Counted from the first letter of the stretch, positions 24,992-35,184 are shown. The stretch is DNA of 64,000 nucleotides from Nitrospiraceae bacterium (GCA_020632595.1 JACKFF010000002.1:481845-545844); one strand, 5' to 3'. Notes: generated by a model from the letters alone, not told the origin. Made by a program: numbers and translations.

Positions 24992-27310
24992 GTGAACCTT
25001 CTCTCAGAACCGCTCACTGAAGCCCGGAAATTTCCTCGAACGGGACTACCGTCCGCATCGAACGAGCCGGGTGCTCCTTCCCACAGTTCTGCATCGAAGC
25101 AGAAACGGCATCATTATAGGCCTGTCTGGATTGTATTGGTTTTGTTGCTGCCCTGCCTGGCCCTCACCCTCTATTACGCCCGGTACGGCTTATCAGGACC
25201 TCTGCAACCGGATTCGATACTTCCAAGTCCCAGCTATGCCCTGGTGCTTTTTCTGGTGTACCTGGATAGCGTGGGGTTGGTGGCGCTCACCCTTCTGTTG
25301 TCTCGAAATCTCATTCGGGCCTTTTTCGAAAAGCGTCACAAGCTGTTGGGGAAGGGGTTCCGGTCAAAGTTGGTCGCGGCCTTTATCGGCTTTGCCCTGA
25401 TTCCCACGGTGCTGCTGGCCCTGGTGGCCAGCGGGGTCATCAGTGAAGTCATCGACGTGTGGTTTAATGATCAGATTATGCAGGTCTTGCGGGACTCGGA
25501 AGAAGTCGCCCACCTTTATCAAGAGGAACGAGAGTCCTTAACAGCGGATACGGCGCGCGCCATTAGCAAGGAAATTTTTCGGGAAGATATATTGAAACCG
25601 GAACACCGGGAATTATTGAGAGCCATCATGGCGCGCATGCAACAGGAATATCATTTGGCGGGCGTGGAGGTCTTTTCGCCGAAAATGGAAACCTTAGCCC
25701 GCATGATGGATCCTAAGTTGTCTGATGCGGTACTGAGCCTCCCCGTGGGGCAATTGGTGCTCCATGTCCTGGATACGGGGCAGCCCATGTCTTCGGCCCA
25801 GGAAGCTCCCGTGGGGAAACTTATTCGGGCAGCGGCGCCGATCCGTGGAAATGGACAAACTGACCGAGTGTTTGGCGTGGTCGTGGTGTCGTCCTATGTG
25901 CCGGAAGTACTGGTAATGAAAATGGATGGGATTGCCAAACAATTTGAGGAATACCGGCAGATCATCTCCATGAAAAATCCGATCAAGGGTGGAGCCTATT
26001 TGTTTGTGGCCGTCGTAACCGTGCTGATTTTATTTGGCGCCACCTGGTTTGGGTTTTATGTGGCTAGAGGAATTACGGTTCCCATTCAACGATTGGCCGA
26101 AGGAACCGAAGCGGTGGCCAAGGGTAATTTAGATGTGAATATCGACGTGAAGGCCACGGATGAAATCGGAACCTTGGTCCAGTCGTTTAATCGCATGACG
26201 GCCGATCTGCGCACCAGTAAATCCAGCTTGGAAGAAGTGAATATGTCGCTCGTACGATCCAATGTGGAAATCGATCAACGTCGGGCCTACACCGAAGCGG
26301 TGGTGGAAACCATTGCCGCCGGAGTGTTATCGATCGATATGGCCGGTCTGATTTCCACGTTTAACCCTTCGGCTGAACGGATTATTGGAGTGAAGGGGGA
26401 CGACTTGCGTGGACGACCCGTTCATGACGCGTTCAAGTCCTTCAATCTGCAATTATTTCAGAAAGCCTATGACCAGATGCTCCAGGAACAGACGGAGAGT
26501 GTGTCTATGGATGGCCAGATGGAAACACCCAATGGCCGGCTCTTGACCGTAGGCCTCAATATTTCCAGAATGCAGAACGAGGCCGGTTTGGACCTGGGTT
26601 TTGTGTTTGTGTTTGAAGATCGGACGGAATTCATTAAGGCGCAAAAAACGGCCGCCTGGCAGGAGGTGGCGCAACGCATTGCTCATGAAATTAAGAATCC
26701 CCTAACCCCGATTCAATTGTCGGCCCAGCGGTTGCGAAAAAAATATGCCGAAAAGTCGACAGGATTTGATGAAATATTCGATCAAGCCACCGGCGTTATT
26801 ATTAGCGAAGTCACCCGGTTGAAAGGGATGGTCGATGAGTTTTCAAAATATGCCAGAATGCCCCTTCCCCAGATGCGGAAAGCTTCCCTGCATGACATTA
26901 TCGAGAAAGTGATTTCCCTCTACACGGGGGCGCATCGTGACATTGAATTCATTGTGGAATTTGATGAAGACCTTCCGGCATTGAATTGTGATCCGGAGCA
27001 GATGCACCGGGTGTTGGTTAATTTGTTTGATAACGCGATCCAGGCCATGAATGATCACGGCCGCCTCTGGGTGACGACGGTCTGCGATTGGCGGCGGCAT
27101 CGGGCCGTGGTCAGGGTGGCGGATGAAGGGATGGGTATTCAGCCCGATGATCACAAAATGTTGTTCGTGCCGTATTTTTCCAAAAAGCGGACGGGAACAG
27201 GGTTGGGATTAGCCATTGTGCATCGTATAATCTCCGATCACAATGGGACAATTCATGCAGAGAATCATCATCCAAAGGGTGCGTTATTTACATTCGAATT
27301 GCCGTTGTAG
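24992..27310 (+). CDS. NtrY-like sensor histidine kinase
   Basis: The 772-residue membrane kinase has three N-terminal membrane helices (about 45-70, 83-110, 125-150), an extracytoplasmic domain to about 325, a fourth helix (about 330-355), HAMP (to ~410), PAS (about 430-540), a HisKA H-box with the phosphorylated His in RIAHEIKNPLTPIQLS (about 565) and a HATPase_c domain with VLVNLFDNAIQAM, DEGMGI and GTGLGLAIVHRI. This order is that of NtrY, which responds to nitrogen or redox state. A GTG start at 24992 is used. The cognate regulator is next, 101 bases downstream. Confidence 0.92.
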   Translation: MNLLSEPLTEARKFPRTGLPSASNEPGAPSHSSASKQKRHHYRPVWIVLVLLLPCLALTLYYARYGLSGPLQPDSILPSPSYALVLFLVYLDSVGLVALTLLLSRNLIRAFFEKRHKLLGKGFRSKLVAAFIGFALIPTVLLALVASGVISEVIDVWFNDQIMQVLRDSEEVAHLYQEERESLTADTARAISKEIFREDILKPEHRELLRAIMARMQQEYHLAGVEVFSPKMETLARMMDPKLSDAVLSLPVGQLVLHVLDTGQPMSSAQEAPVGKLIRAAAPIRGNGQTDRVFGVVVVSSYVPEVLVMKMDGIAKQFEEYRQIISMKNPIKGGAYLFVAVVTVLILFGATWFGFYVARGITVPIQRLAEGTEAVAKGNLDVNIDVKATDEIGTLVQSFNRMTADLRTSKSSLEEVNMSLVRSNVEIDQRRAYTEAVVETIAAGVLSIDMAGLISTFNPSAERIIGVKGDDLRGRPVHDAFKSFNLQLFQKAYDQMLQEQTESVSMDGQMETPNGRLLTVGLNISRMQNEAGLDLGFVFVFEDRTEFIKAQKTAAWQEVAQRIAHEIKNPLTPIQLSAQRLRKKYAEKSTGFDEIFDQATGVIISEVTRLKGMVDEFSKYARMPLPQMRKASLHDIIEKVISLYTGAHRDIEFIVEFDEDLPALNCDPEQMHRVLVNLFDNAIQAMNDHGRLWVTTVCDWRRHRAVVRVADEGMGIQPDDHKMLFVPYFSKKRTGTGLGLAIVHRIISDHNGTIHAENHHPKGALFTFELPL

Positions 27311-27411
27311 GGGAGGGGAGCGTCAGTGGCTGGACGGCTTTTCTCCGGAAGGGTTGTCTCGCGTGACACACGTGAGTGACCATTCATACCATACCTGATG
27401 GAGGGAGTATT

Positions 27412-28785
27412 GTGGCCGAGACCATTTGCCTGATTGATGACGAACCAGCCATTCTTAATACCTTAAGTAGCATTCTTGAAGATGAAGGCTACCAGGTGTT
27501 GGTGGCCAAGAGCGGCCTTGAGGCGCTTAAGCTGGTCCGAAGTGAAGTGCCGGATTTAGTCATTTTGGATATCTGGATGCCGGAGATGGATGGGCTGGAG
27601 ACATTGAAACGATTGCGCACTCAGTTTCCCAACATCCTGGTCGTGATGATGTCGGGGCATGGGTCCATTGAAACCGCCGTCAAATCCACAAAATTAGGTG
27701 CCTATGATTATTTGGAAAAGCCCCTCGATTTGGAAAAAGTCACCATCTTAGTGCGCAATGCGTTGCACCAACGCAAGCTGGAAGAGGAAAACCTGAATCT
27801 TAGAATTCAGGTGGAGCGACGATTTGAACTGGTGGGCTCTTCTCCTTCTATGGAGCGGCTTCGCGAACTGATCGCGATGGCGGCTCCAGCTAATAGTCGT
27901 GTCTTGATTTCCGGGGCAAACGGGACAGGGAAAGAACTGGTGGCGCGCGCGATCCATTTGCAAAGCCCCCGGCATAATCGCTCCTTTGTGGAAATCAATT
28001 GTGCGGCGATTCCGGAAACGTTAATCGAGAGTGAATTATTCGGTCATGAAAAAGGGGCCTTCAGTGGCGCCAGCTCTATGAAACGTGGCAAGTTCGAGCT
28101 GGCGGACGGAGGAACCCTGTTTCTAGATGAAATTGGGGACATGAGTCTGGCCACGCAGGCCAAAGTGTTGCGTGCCCTTCAGGAGCAACAATTTACACGG
28201 GTGGGTGGAACAAAACTCATCAATGTCCAGGTCCGGGTCATTGCGGCATCCAATAAAGATCTGGCGGAAGAGATTGGAAAAGGGACCTTTCGTGAAGATC
28301 TGTATTACCGGTTAAATGTATTGCCGATTGTGGTTCCGACACTCAAGGAGCGTCGGGACGATATCCCTGAACTGGCGCAGCATTTTTTGCGACTGCATTC
28401 CGAAGAGCAGGGCATGAAACCAAAAGAGTTTAGTCCACAAGGCATGGAGGCGTTGCAGCGGCATGATTGGCCGGGCAATATTCGCGAACTCCGGAATTTG
28501 ATTGAACGCTTACTAATAATGGTGCCGAAGCCAATCATTGATGCGGCGGATGTAGAGATGTTCCTTCAGGGCCGGGCGCCAAGCGGAGTACCTTCCCTGG
28601 CCGTGGGCACCAACTACGATTCGCTCCGGGAAGCCCGCAATGCGTTTGAGCGGGAAGTCATTTCTCTAAAACTCAGGGAAAATAATTGGAATGTTTCCAA
28701 GACCGCCGATGAATTGAAAATCGAGCGGAGTCATTTACACAGAAAGATCAAGTTACTTCATGTTGAACTCCGGCCCGAACATTAA
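27412..28785 (+). CDS. NtrX-like sigma-54-dependent response regulator
   Basis: Start GTG 27412 follows GGAGGG at ideal spacing and gives 457 residues. The receiver domain has phospho-acceptor Asp53 (VILDIWMPEMDG) and the Lys in DYLEKP. The AAA+ domain has the Walker A variant GANGTGKE, Walker B LFLDEIGD and the sigma-54 contact loop as GAFSGA rather than GAFTGA. The C-terminal helix-turn-helix is of Fis type (NVSKTADELKIERSHLHRKI). It pairs with the upstream NtrY. Whether the Ser-for-Thr loop change affects activation is unknown; some NtrX-type regulators act with sigma-70. Confidence 0.92.
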   Translation: MAETICLIDDEPAILNTLSSILEDEGYQVLVAKSGLEALKLVRSEVPDLVILDIWMPEMDGLETLKRLRTQFPNILVVMMSGHGSIETAVKSTKLGAYDYLEKPLDLEKVTILVRNALHQRKLEEENLNLRIQVERRFELVGSSPSMERLRELIAMAAPANSRVLISGANGTGKELVARAIHLQSPRHNRSFVEINCAAIPETLIESELFGHEKGAFSGASSMKRGKFELADGGTLFLDEIGDMSLATQAKVLRALQEQQFTRVGGTKLINVQVRVIAASNKDLAEEIGKGTFREDLYYRLNVLPIVVPTLKERRDDIPELAQHFLRLHSEEQGMKPKEFSPQGMEALQRHDWPGNIRELRNLIERLLIMVPKPIIDAADVEMFLQGRAPSGVPSLAVGTNYDSLREARNAFEREVISLKLRENNWNVSKTADELKIERSHLHRKIKLLHVELRPEH

Positions 28786-30175
28786 GCCTCGCAGGACTCC
28801 TTCTCCCACTTCTACTGAAACGTTGTCTCCCGGATCTTCCCATCCCCTCCACATTGAAAAATTGGTGGCCGGCGGATTCGGTCTCGGACGAGTGGATGGT
28901 CAGGTGGTGTTGTGTGGCGGCGGCATTCCCGGTGAAGCCCTTCAGGTGGAGATTCTCAGTCGGCGAAAAGGCGTGAGCCAGGGGAAAATTCTCCAGGTCC
29001 AAGATCCGGCTGAGAGCCGTGTTGTTCCCCTCTGCCCGGTCGTCGGGCGATGTGGAGGATGCCAGCTTCAACATATCCAGTATGAAGAACAACTTTCTCA
29101 AAAACGATTGATTCTGGAAGATACCCTTCGTCGGATTGGAAAAATTTCCGATGTGCTGATTTCTCCGGTGATCCCGTCCCCAAAGCCCTATGGCTATCGG
29201 CAAGTTCTTCGAATGGGAATTGGAGAGGGGCCCGACGGATTATTTCTGGGTTTTTTTGAATCTGGAACTCAACAACTGCTCCCGGTTGATACGTGTTTTT
29301 TGGTGGACGACAGGTTGCGATCGGTGATGGACTCTGTCCGGTCCAGCCTTCGCTCTTTGGTCATTGAGGGAATGAATTTAGAGAGTGTGGAAATCCGATG
29401 GTCCCGGCTGGAGGGGGGCGGTCTGTTGGTATTCCGCGGCCGCGCCGTGACCAAAGAACACGTCGAACGTCTGATGCATGCCTGCTCTGAGATCGACAAC
29501 ATCAAGGGGTTGATTTATGAGCGTGCGGATGCGCCGGAACATGATTCGAGGCGTCGCGTGCGGCATGAGCCGATTGTGAGGGGAGCGGATCATGTATGGG
29601 AAGCCTTTAGAGGGTTGCGCTTGAAAATGGGGTTTCGATCATTCATGCAGGCCAACTGGGACGTCTTTCAATTATTGGGGAAGATGGTTGAGGAATGGCT
29701 GGGAAACCTGAAAGGGCAACGGATTTTGGAGTTGTATGCTGGAACCGGCCCCCTGGGTCTCAGCCTTTCGAGTCAGGGCGCTCAGGTCACCTGTGTGGAA
29801 GGGAATCCGTTTGCCATCCATGATGCCCGTGAGTCGTTGCGCATGAATGCGATTACAGGGTGCCGTGTGCGAATCAGTTCAGTCGAATCCTATCTCATGA
29901 CTGTCAAATCCGGCGCCTACGATGTTATTGTTCTGGACCCTCCACGTGCGGGGCTCAATCCAACAATTATAGACCGCTTGGGAATCTTGCAAGTCCCGAA
30001 ACTGTTCTATCTTTCTTGCGATGCCCCGTCATTGGCCCGGGATATCAAATCGTTATGTGAAAAAGGCTATACCGTTCAGCGCATGCAACCATTTGATATG
30101 TTTCCCCAGACGGCACACCTTGAAACATTGGTCGAGTTGACGCTTTCAGCAACTGAACCGAACCACGGAGAGTAA
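28760..30175 (+). CDS. TrmA/RlmD-family RNA (uracil-5-)-methyltransferase
   Basis: The 471-residue SAM enzyme makes m5U in rRNA or tRNA. It has a TRAM domain (about 30-85), a 4Fe-4S motif CPVVGRCGGCQLQH (about 91-104), the SAM-binding LELYAGTGPLGLSL, the VLDPPRAGLN motif and the catalytic Cys in FYLSCDAPSLARDI. The start overlaps the ntrX end by 26 bases. Iron-sulfur ligands favour the RlmD (RumA) branch over TrmA; the exact uridine is not decidable here. Confidence 0.9.
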   Translation: MLNSGPNIKPRRTPSPTSTETLSPGSSHPLHIEKLVAGGFGLGRVDGQVVLCGGGIPGEALQVEILSRRKGVSQGKILQVQDPAESRVVPLCPVVGRCGGCQLQHIQYEEQLSQKRLILEDTLRRIGKISDVLISPVIPSPKPYGYRQVLRMGIGEGPDGLFLGFFESGTQQLLPVDTCFLVDDRLRSVMDSVRSSLRSLVIEGMNLESVEIRWSRLEGGGLLVFRGRAVTKEHVERLMHACSEIDNIKGLIYERADAPEHDSRRRVRHEPIVRGADHVWEAFRGLRLKMGFRSFMQANWDVFQLLGKMVEEWLGNLKGQRILELYAGTGPLGLSLSSQGAQVTCVEGNPFAIHDARESLRMNAITGCRVRISSVESYLMTVKSGAYDVIVLDPPRAGLNPTIIDRLGILQVPKLFYLSCDAPSLARDIKSLCEKGYTVQRMQPFDMFPQTAHLETLVELTLSATEPNHGE

Positions 30176-30184
30176 GGATACGCC

Positions 30185-31222
30185 ATGGCCACCTATCGAG
30201 AAGCGGGAGTTGATATTCAACGAGGCGATGATTTTGTCAAACGAATCGGCCCCATGGTGCGCTCCACCTTCCGTCCTGAAGTCATGGGAGACATTGGCGG
30301 GTTCGGCGGTCTCTTTCGGTTTCCTTCCGACCGCTATCGTGAGCCGATTCTGGTGTCCGGGACGGATGGCGTCGGGACCAAGGTCAAGATGGCCACCTTA
30401 ATGAATCGACATGATTCGATCGGGATTGATTTGGTCGCGATGTGCGTCAACGATATTATTGTGAGCGGTGCGGAGCCGCTCTTTTTTCTGGATTATCTCG
30501 CGACGGGTCATCTTGAAGTGGAAGTCGGAGAAGCGATTATTCAGGGAATTGCCGAGGGATGCCGGCAAGCCGGGTGTGCTTTGATCGGTGGAGAAACCGC
30601 AGAAATGCCCTCATGTTACCCGCAGGGCGAATACGATCTGGCCGGTTTTGCGGTAGGGGTGGTGGAACGGTCGGAGATGTTGGGCCCGGAAAAAATTAAA
30701 CACGGGGATGTGTTGATTGGGGTCGGGTCGAGCGGGCTTCATAGTAATGGATACTCCCTGGCGCGGAAAGTCGCTCTTGAGCTGAAAGAGTGGTCTCCGG
30801 AGACCAGGGTACCCGGGTTGCCGGGCACCGTCGGGGAGGCGTTACTCAAGCCGACGCTTATTTATGTGAAACTGGTCAAGACCTTGCTGTCCAGGAGCCG
30901 ATTACACGGCCTGGCACACATCACCGGTGGTGGAATTACCGGGAATGTGCCACGGGTCATTCCCGAGTCCTGCCAAGCGGTCATCGATCGACGCACGTGG
31001 GTGCCACTCCCGTTGTTTACGGTTCTTCAGGAAGCAGGAGCCATTGATCAAGAGGAAATGTTTCGTGTGTTTAACATGGGAATCGGTCTGGTTGTGGTGG
31101 GGCCCCCTGAGGAAGCCAATCGGATATTGAACATTATTCAGGAAGAAGGGATGACGGGCTGTGTCATTGGAGAGGTTCGAGATCGCCCGTCTTCTGAGCC
31201 AAAGCTTTCCTATTCGCATTAG
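30185..31222 (+). CDS. purM: Phosphoribosylformylglycinamidine cyclo-ligase
   Basis: The 345-residue AIR synthetase closes the imidazole ring in purine synthesis (ATP-dependent). SGTDGVGTKVKMA, CVNDIIVSGAEPLFFLDY and ALIGGETAEMP are diagnostic. ATG 30185 follows GGAGAGTAAGG. purN begins 11 bases after the stop, giving a purMN unit. Confidence 0.97.
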   Translation: MATYREAGVDIQRGDDFVKRIGPMVRSTFRPEVMGDIGGFGGLFRFPSDRYREPILVSGTDGVGTKVKMATLMNRHDSIGIDLVAMCVNDIIVSGAEPLFFLDYLATGHLEVEVGEAIIQGIAEGCRQAGCALIGGETAEMPSCYPQGEYDLAGFAVGVVERSEMLGPEKIKHGDVLIGVGSSGLHSNGYSLARKVALELKEWSPETRVPGLPGTVGEALLKPTLIYVKLVKTLLSRSRLHGLAHITGGGITGNVPRVIPESCQAVIDRRTWVPLPLFTVLQEAGAIDQEEMFRVFNMGIGLVVVGPPEEANRILNIIQEEGMTGCVIGEVRDRPSSEPKLSYSH

Positions 31223-31233
31223 AAGGTGAAATC

Positions 31234-31854
31234 GTGTCGATTGCCCTTGGTGTCTTAATCTCAGGCCGCGGATCAAATCTGGTGGCCATACTGGATGCCA
31301 TTGATCGTGGCTCGTTGGATGCGACACTCAAGGTCGTAGCCAGTAACAAGCCCGATGCCGCGGGCTTAGCGCGCGCGAAGGAACGTGGGTTTCCCACGGT
31401 CTATCTGGATCCAAAGCCTTTTGCCCGGGAAGCCAACCCGCGTGAAGCCTATGATCTGGCGATGGGTGCCCTTCTTCAGCAACATGGAGTGGAATATGTG
31501 GCCCTGGCCGGATATATGCGGATTGTGACCCCCGCCTTAATTCGGATGTACCCATCAAAGATCTTGAATATTCATCCCTCGCTTCTACCGGCGTTTCCAG
31601 GACTCGAGGCCCAACGTCAAGCCCTGGAGTGGGGCACGAAAGTCAGCGGTTGCACGGTGCATCTGGTGACGGAAGGAGTTGATGAAGGACCTATTATTCT
31701 TCAAGCCGCTGTGCCCATTCTTGAAGGGGATACGGTCGAATCCCTATCCGCGCGCATTTTGGAAAAAGAGCACGAATGCTATCCTCAGGCTCTTCAGTTA
31801 ATGGCAGAAAAACGATTGCATGTGGAAGGGCGCACGGTTCACATTCTTTCATAG
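31234..31854 (+). CDS. purN: Phosphoribosylglycinamide formyltransferase
   Basis: The 206-residue 10-formyl-THF-dependent GAR transformylase shows GVLISGRGSNLVAILDAI at the N terminus, the catalytic Asn-His segment KILNIHPSLLPAFPG and Asp in LVTEGVDEGPI. It uses a GTG start with GAAGGTGA upstream. It follows purM directly. Confidence 0.97.
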   Translation: MSIALGVLISGRGSNLVAILDAIDRGSLDATLKVVASNKPDAAGLARAKERGFPTVYLDPKPFAREANPREAYDLAMGALLQQHGVEYVALAGYMRIVTPALIRMYPSKILNIHPSLLPAFPGLEAQRQALEWGTKVSGCTVHLVTEGVDEGPIILQAAVPILEGDTVESLSARILEKEHECYPQALQLMAEKRLHVEGRTVHILS

Positions 31855-32026
31855 AAGAAATTATCAGACCTAAACGATTAATGGGCGCGTGAAGGAGGGC
31901 TGCGGACAGGCAAAAAAACAGATCAGCGATGGCAACTCGATTAACAGTCAGTTATAATCCTGTGATATTTTTCAATTCATAAGACTTTCTTTTTCCAAGG
32001 CTTCACATAGCACGAATCTCAAGTGT

Positions 32027-32102
32027 GGGGGGCTAGCTCAGTTGGGAGAGCACTACGTTCGCAACGTAGGGGTCGCGGGTTCAACTCCCGTGCCCTCCAC
32101 CA
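32027..32102 (+). tRNA. tRNA-Ala(CGC)
   Basis: The acceptor GGGGGGC pairs with GCCCTCC (one G-U), the anticodon stem CTACG/CGTAG encloses TTCGCAA (anticodon CGC, decoding GCG), the T arm is CGGGTTCAACTCCCG and the CCA is encoded. A partial copy of its 3' end lies at 34666. Confidence 0.96.
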
Positions 32103-32136
32103 ATTTTTGATCCAATACATTGCAACCACCTCAAAT

Positions 32137-32162
32137 AAGCCAGCAGAAATGCTGGCTTTTTT
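32137..32162 (+). terminator. Terminator of tRNA-Ala
   Basis: An 8-bp stem AGCCAGCA / TGCTGGCT with GAAA loop (32138-32157) is followed by five T. Confidence 0.9.
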
Positions 32163-32418
32163 ATTGTCGATGTGTCCAGGAATGGGAAACACAGCCTGAG
32201 TTAAACGAATGGCCTCAATTCTCCCTAAACACTGACTTGGAAGAGAGGGCAGAAACAAAGGCACAAATCATCGCAGGTACTGCTACGGACGTGCAAGGAT
32301 GTGAAGGCGTTCAGGAGCGTTCAAAGATTTCAATCCGAACCGAACCATTTTAAAAGGAAAGTGACGTAATCTTGTTGTGCCCTTGTCCCCCTGCTAGAAT
32401 GTGGGGAAAAGGTGAAGG

Positions 32419-32988
32419 ATGTCCATAACCACGGCCACTACCATCCGCCGGTTCTCCCGTGACGAGTATCATGAAATGGCTCGAACGGGTGTTCTTCGTT
32501 CCGAAGAGCGTGTAGAATTAATTCACGGTGAAATTCTAGCGAAGACCCCTCAGGGTACTCCACATGCTGCCTTTATTGATTTTCTCGATACCCAGCTACA
32601 ACAGGCCTTTGGTGACCGAGTAGCTGTCCGCACCCAACTCCCCCTAGCCCTTGGTGAAGCGTCAGAACCCGAGCCTGATCTGGCAGTGGTCCCCGGTGCA
32701 CCCTTGGATTATGTCCATGCCCATCCCACTACCGCGCTCCTCATCGTGGAAGTGGCGGAGACCAGCTTGTCTTTCGATCGCACCATTAAAGCGATGTTGT
32801 ACGCAGAACACCGAATTCCCGAGTATTGGATTGTCAATATTAGCGATCATCAGCTTGAGGTATTTCAGAATCCCTCTTCATCTGGTTATGAAACGCACAA
32901 AATCCTTCGCGCAGATGAATGTGTGACGCCGCTGCATGCGCCAAGCTTTTCACTCCCGCTCGCCAGTCTATTCTCCGCACTCCAGTAG
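32419..32988 (+). CDS. Uma2 family (PD-(D/E)XK-like) putative endonuclease
   Basis: The 189-residue protein matches Uma2 (DUF820). It has FSRDEYHEMARTGVL, ERVELIHGEI, the acidic catalytic segment EPEPDLAVVPG and a later VEVAETSLSFDRTIK with Lys, followed by EYWIVNI. The family has a restriction-nuclease fold and is abundant in Cyanobacteria and Nitrospirota, often in mobile regions; substrate unknown. It lies inside the tRNA-Ala-bounded segment next to the recombinase remnant. The 316 bases before it hold the tRNA terminator and nothing else recognised. Confidence 0.88.
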   Translation: MSITTATTIRRFSRDEYHEMARTGVLRSEERVELIHGEILAKTPQGTPHAAFIDFLDTQLQQAFGDRVAVRTQLPLALGEASEPEPDLAVVPGAPLDYVHAHPTTALLIVEVAETSLSFDRTIKAMLYAEHRIPEYWIVNISDHQLEVFQNPSSSGYETHKILRADECVTPLHAPSFSLPLASLFSALQ

Positions 32989-33030
32989 TCGGTTCAAAGG
33001 AATCGTTTTTACAATAAGGGGTTGGTTCCA

Positions 33031-33915
33031 GTGTCAAGACAAAGAACAGGTCTTGTAATAGAAGAGGATCGCTACAAACGTCTGACAAACAGATTCCATT
33101 TTGCCATGCTGTCTGCCCAAGGAGGATAAGCCGATGCCGAGTATTTCAATCTGTCCGAGAAGGACACACGGGTCGCCAAAGCCCGCAGAGAGAGGGCGGT
33201 GCCGACGGTAGAGGAAATCCAACACGTTGTTGGAGGAATGCAGCCCAACTCTGATATTAAACGACGGAATCGTGCGCTGATTGCCTTCACCCTCCTGACC
33301 GGGGCACGAGATAGTGCCATCGCCTCGATGAAACTGAAGCATGTGGATGTGGTTGAGGAAAGCGTTTTCCAGTTTGCGCGAGAGGCCCGAGCCAAGTTCA
33401 GTAAGACGCTTATCACGTATTTCTTCCCGGTTAATGACGAGATTCCCCAAATTGTGGACGACTGGGTGAAGTATCTAAGGGAAGAAAAACTTTGGAGTCA
33501 CGACGATCCGCTCTTTCCAGCTTCGAATGTCGTCTTAGACAAGAATACGTACCATTTTACAGTCGAAGGATTGAACCGGGAAGATTGGAGTACGGCTACT
33601 CCCATTTGAAAAATCTTTGCTGAGGCGTTTACCAACGCAGGGTTGCCCTACTTCAACCCACACAGCTTCAGAAATACCCTGGTTCGCCTCGGAGAGACAG
33701 TTTGCCAGACAACAAAAGCCTTCAAAGCCTGGAGCCAAAATCTCGGCCATGAGAAAGTCTTAACCACATTCTGTAGCTATTATGAAATCTCAACCCGAAG
33801 GCAACAGGAAATTCTTGAGGGGCTGAGGCCACCAACGCGATCAGCGGAGACAGATTTCGAGAAAATCGCCAAAGCAGTCGCACAGGAATTACGCAAATCA
33901 ATAGCAGAAGTGTAA
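33031..33915 (+). pseudogene. Tyrosine recombinase/integrase with two in-frame stops
   Basis: One reading frame over ~885 bases encodes a phage-type integrase interrupted by TAA at 33127 and TGA at 33607. The catalytic set is still visible: Arg in LTGARDSAIASMKL, His-x-x-Arg in NPHSFRNTLVR, His in NLGHEKVLTTF and the nucleophile Tyr in CSYYEISTRRQ. The stretch YFNLSEKDTRVAKARRERAV between the two stops connects the pieces, so this is one gene and not two. It has recently decayed unless the stops are read through. Its place 1 kb from tRNA-Ala fits site-specific integration there. Confidence 0.85.
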
Positions 33916-35184
33916 ACTCAAATCAGCAGAGGAGAGTTGGCGACGGATGCCCTTACCCACATTTTGTGACGGAGATATGGTCAAGGACTATTGGAACAGG
34001 GAGAATCGTGCCACGAGGTTTTCAGTGGCTTAGCCTCGATATTGTGGACACACCTGAAATGTGCAAGAAAGAGTGTCATGCTACTGTTAAATCTTCACGA
34101 ACCTGGCCACAAAATTAGGGGAAGACCAGAGGCGCACCAGCCGAAAGCAGTTCTACTAGGAGTTCAGACCCTTTCCGCCCCACAAATGTGTAAAGCGAGC
34201 ACTCTTTTTGAAACCGTTTTAGCGGTTCCCCTTCATAAGGGAGTGCAACAGCAATGCCCACAATAGTTAGAATCTTCAAAGGAGAATACACCCACCAAAT
34301 TAAAAGAGGCGTAAGGATTTTGCTTCTTTTTTTGTGTTGTATTTGGCCTATTGCTCAATAGCAAAAAGAGTTTTAACGAACTTTTCCGGCATTGTGAGAT
34401 TTCAATACTCACCCGAAACGTCGGTGAAAATTATTCGACCAATCCCGGCATTCTTTCCAATATGAAGGGAATAGGCTCAAAGGACGTGAGAGGGAATGTT
34501 GTGGGCGGAAAGGCGACAGTTCAAAAAAAGTGGAGATCAATGATTTAACCAGAAAGGGATAGTTTTAAAAAATTATTAAGTGGGATGACAAGTAGGGGGG
34601 TAACCACTGAAAACGGAAAAATAAATCACGCTTTAAATCATATGGTTATTGATGTTTTTCGGTAGCCGTGCCCCCACCACTTCATCATCCCAAGACATAC
34701 GACAACGTTTTATGAGGAAACGAAAGGCCGCTGTATAAGCGGCTATTTTGTTGTCTGTTGTTTGATGAAGATTTAGCAACTCCCTATCCCCGTATTGAAT
34801 ATGACGAACTATCTGCATTCGTCCTGGCCAGCCACCTTTCAAAAAGCCAAGATTCGTTCATAAGGCTCCCGGGGCATTCAATTGCCCACCCATGGGTGAT
34901 AGAGCAGCGTAGGTGAGCTTCAACCAGCCCCTTGAACCGATCGACTGTCTAATTCGACAAACCGGGACATGGCGTCGTGTTGGTTCAGAGAATTGGTTCA
35001 CGCTTTGAGCAAAAATCACCGGGGCTACACTTTTCCTATGCAAACAAGGAGATTACGCGGACAAGATTCGGGAAAATTTCCAATAAACCTGTACATCAGA
35101 AAACCTAATGCCTACAATCCTGTCCAGTATGATTTCGTAATGACAACCAGACGTTCAATAAGTCTCTGAGGTAAAGGGATCGAC
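33916..35184. other. 1.27 kb AT-rich region without supported gene
   Basis: Several short frames are open (for example 33991-34266) but none has a ribosome binding site plus recognisable product. Base composition is more AT-rich than the flanks. A small hairpin GCCGCT / AGCGGC (34727-34743) is followed by TATTTTG and could terminate transcription. It probably contains the distal end of the decayed element, with the tRNA-like 14-mer at 34666. Confidence 0.5.
34666..34679 (+). repeat. Degenerate copy of tRNA-Ala 3' end (candidate attachment-site remnant)
   Basis: CCGTGCCCCCACCA matches the last 15 bases of tRNA-Ala (CCGTGCCCTCCACCA, 32088-32102) except for one missing T. Same orientation, 2.56 kb apart, flanking Uma2 and the integrase remnant. 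Confidence 0.45.
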
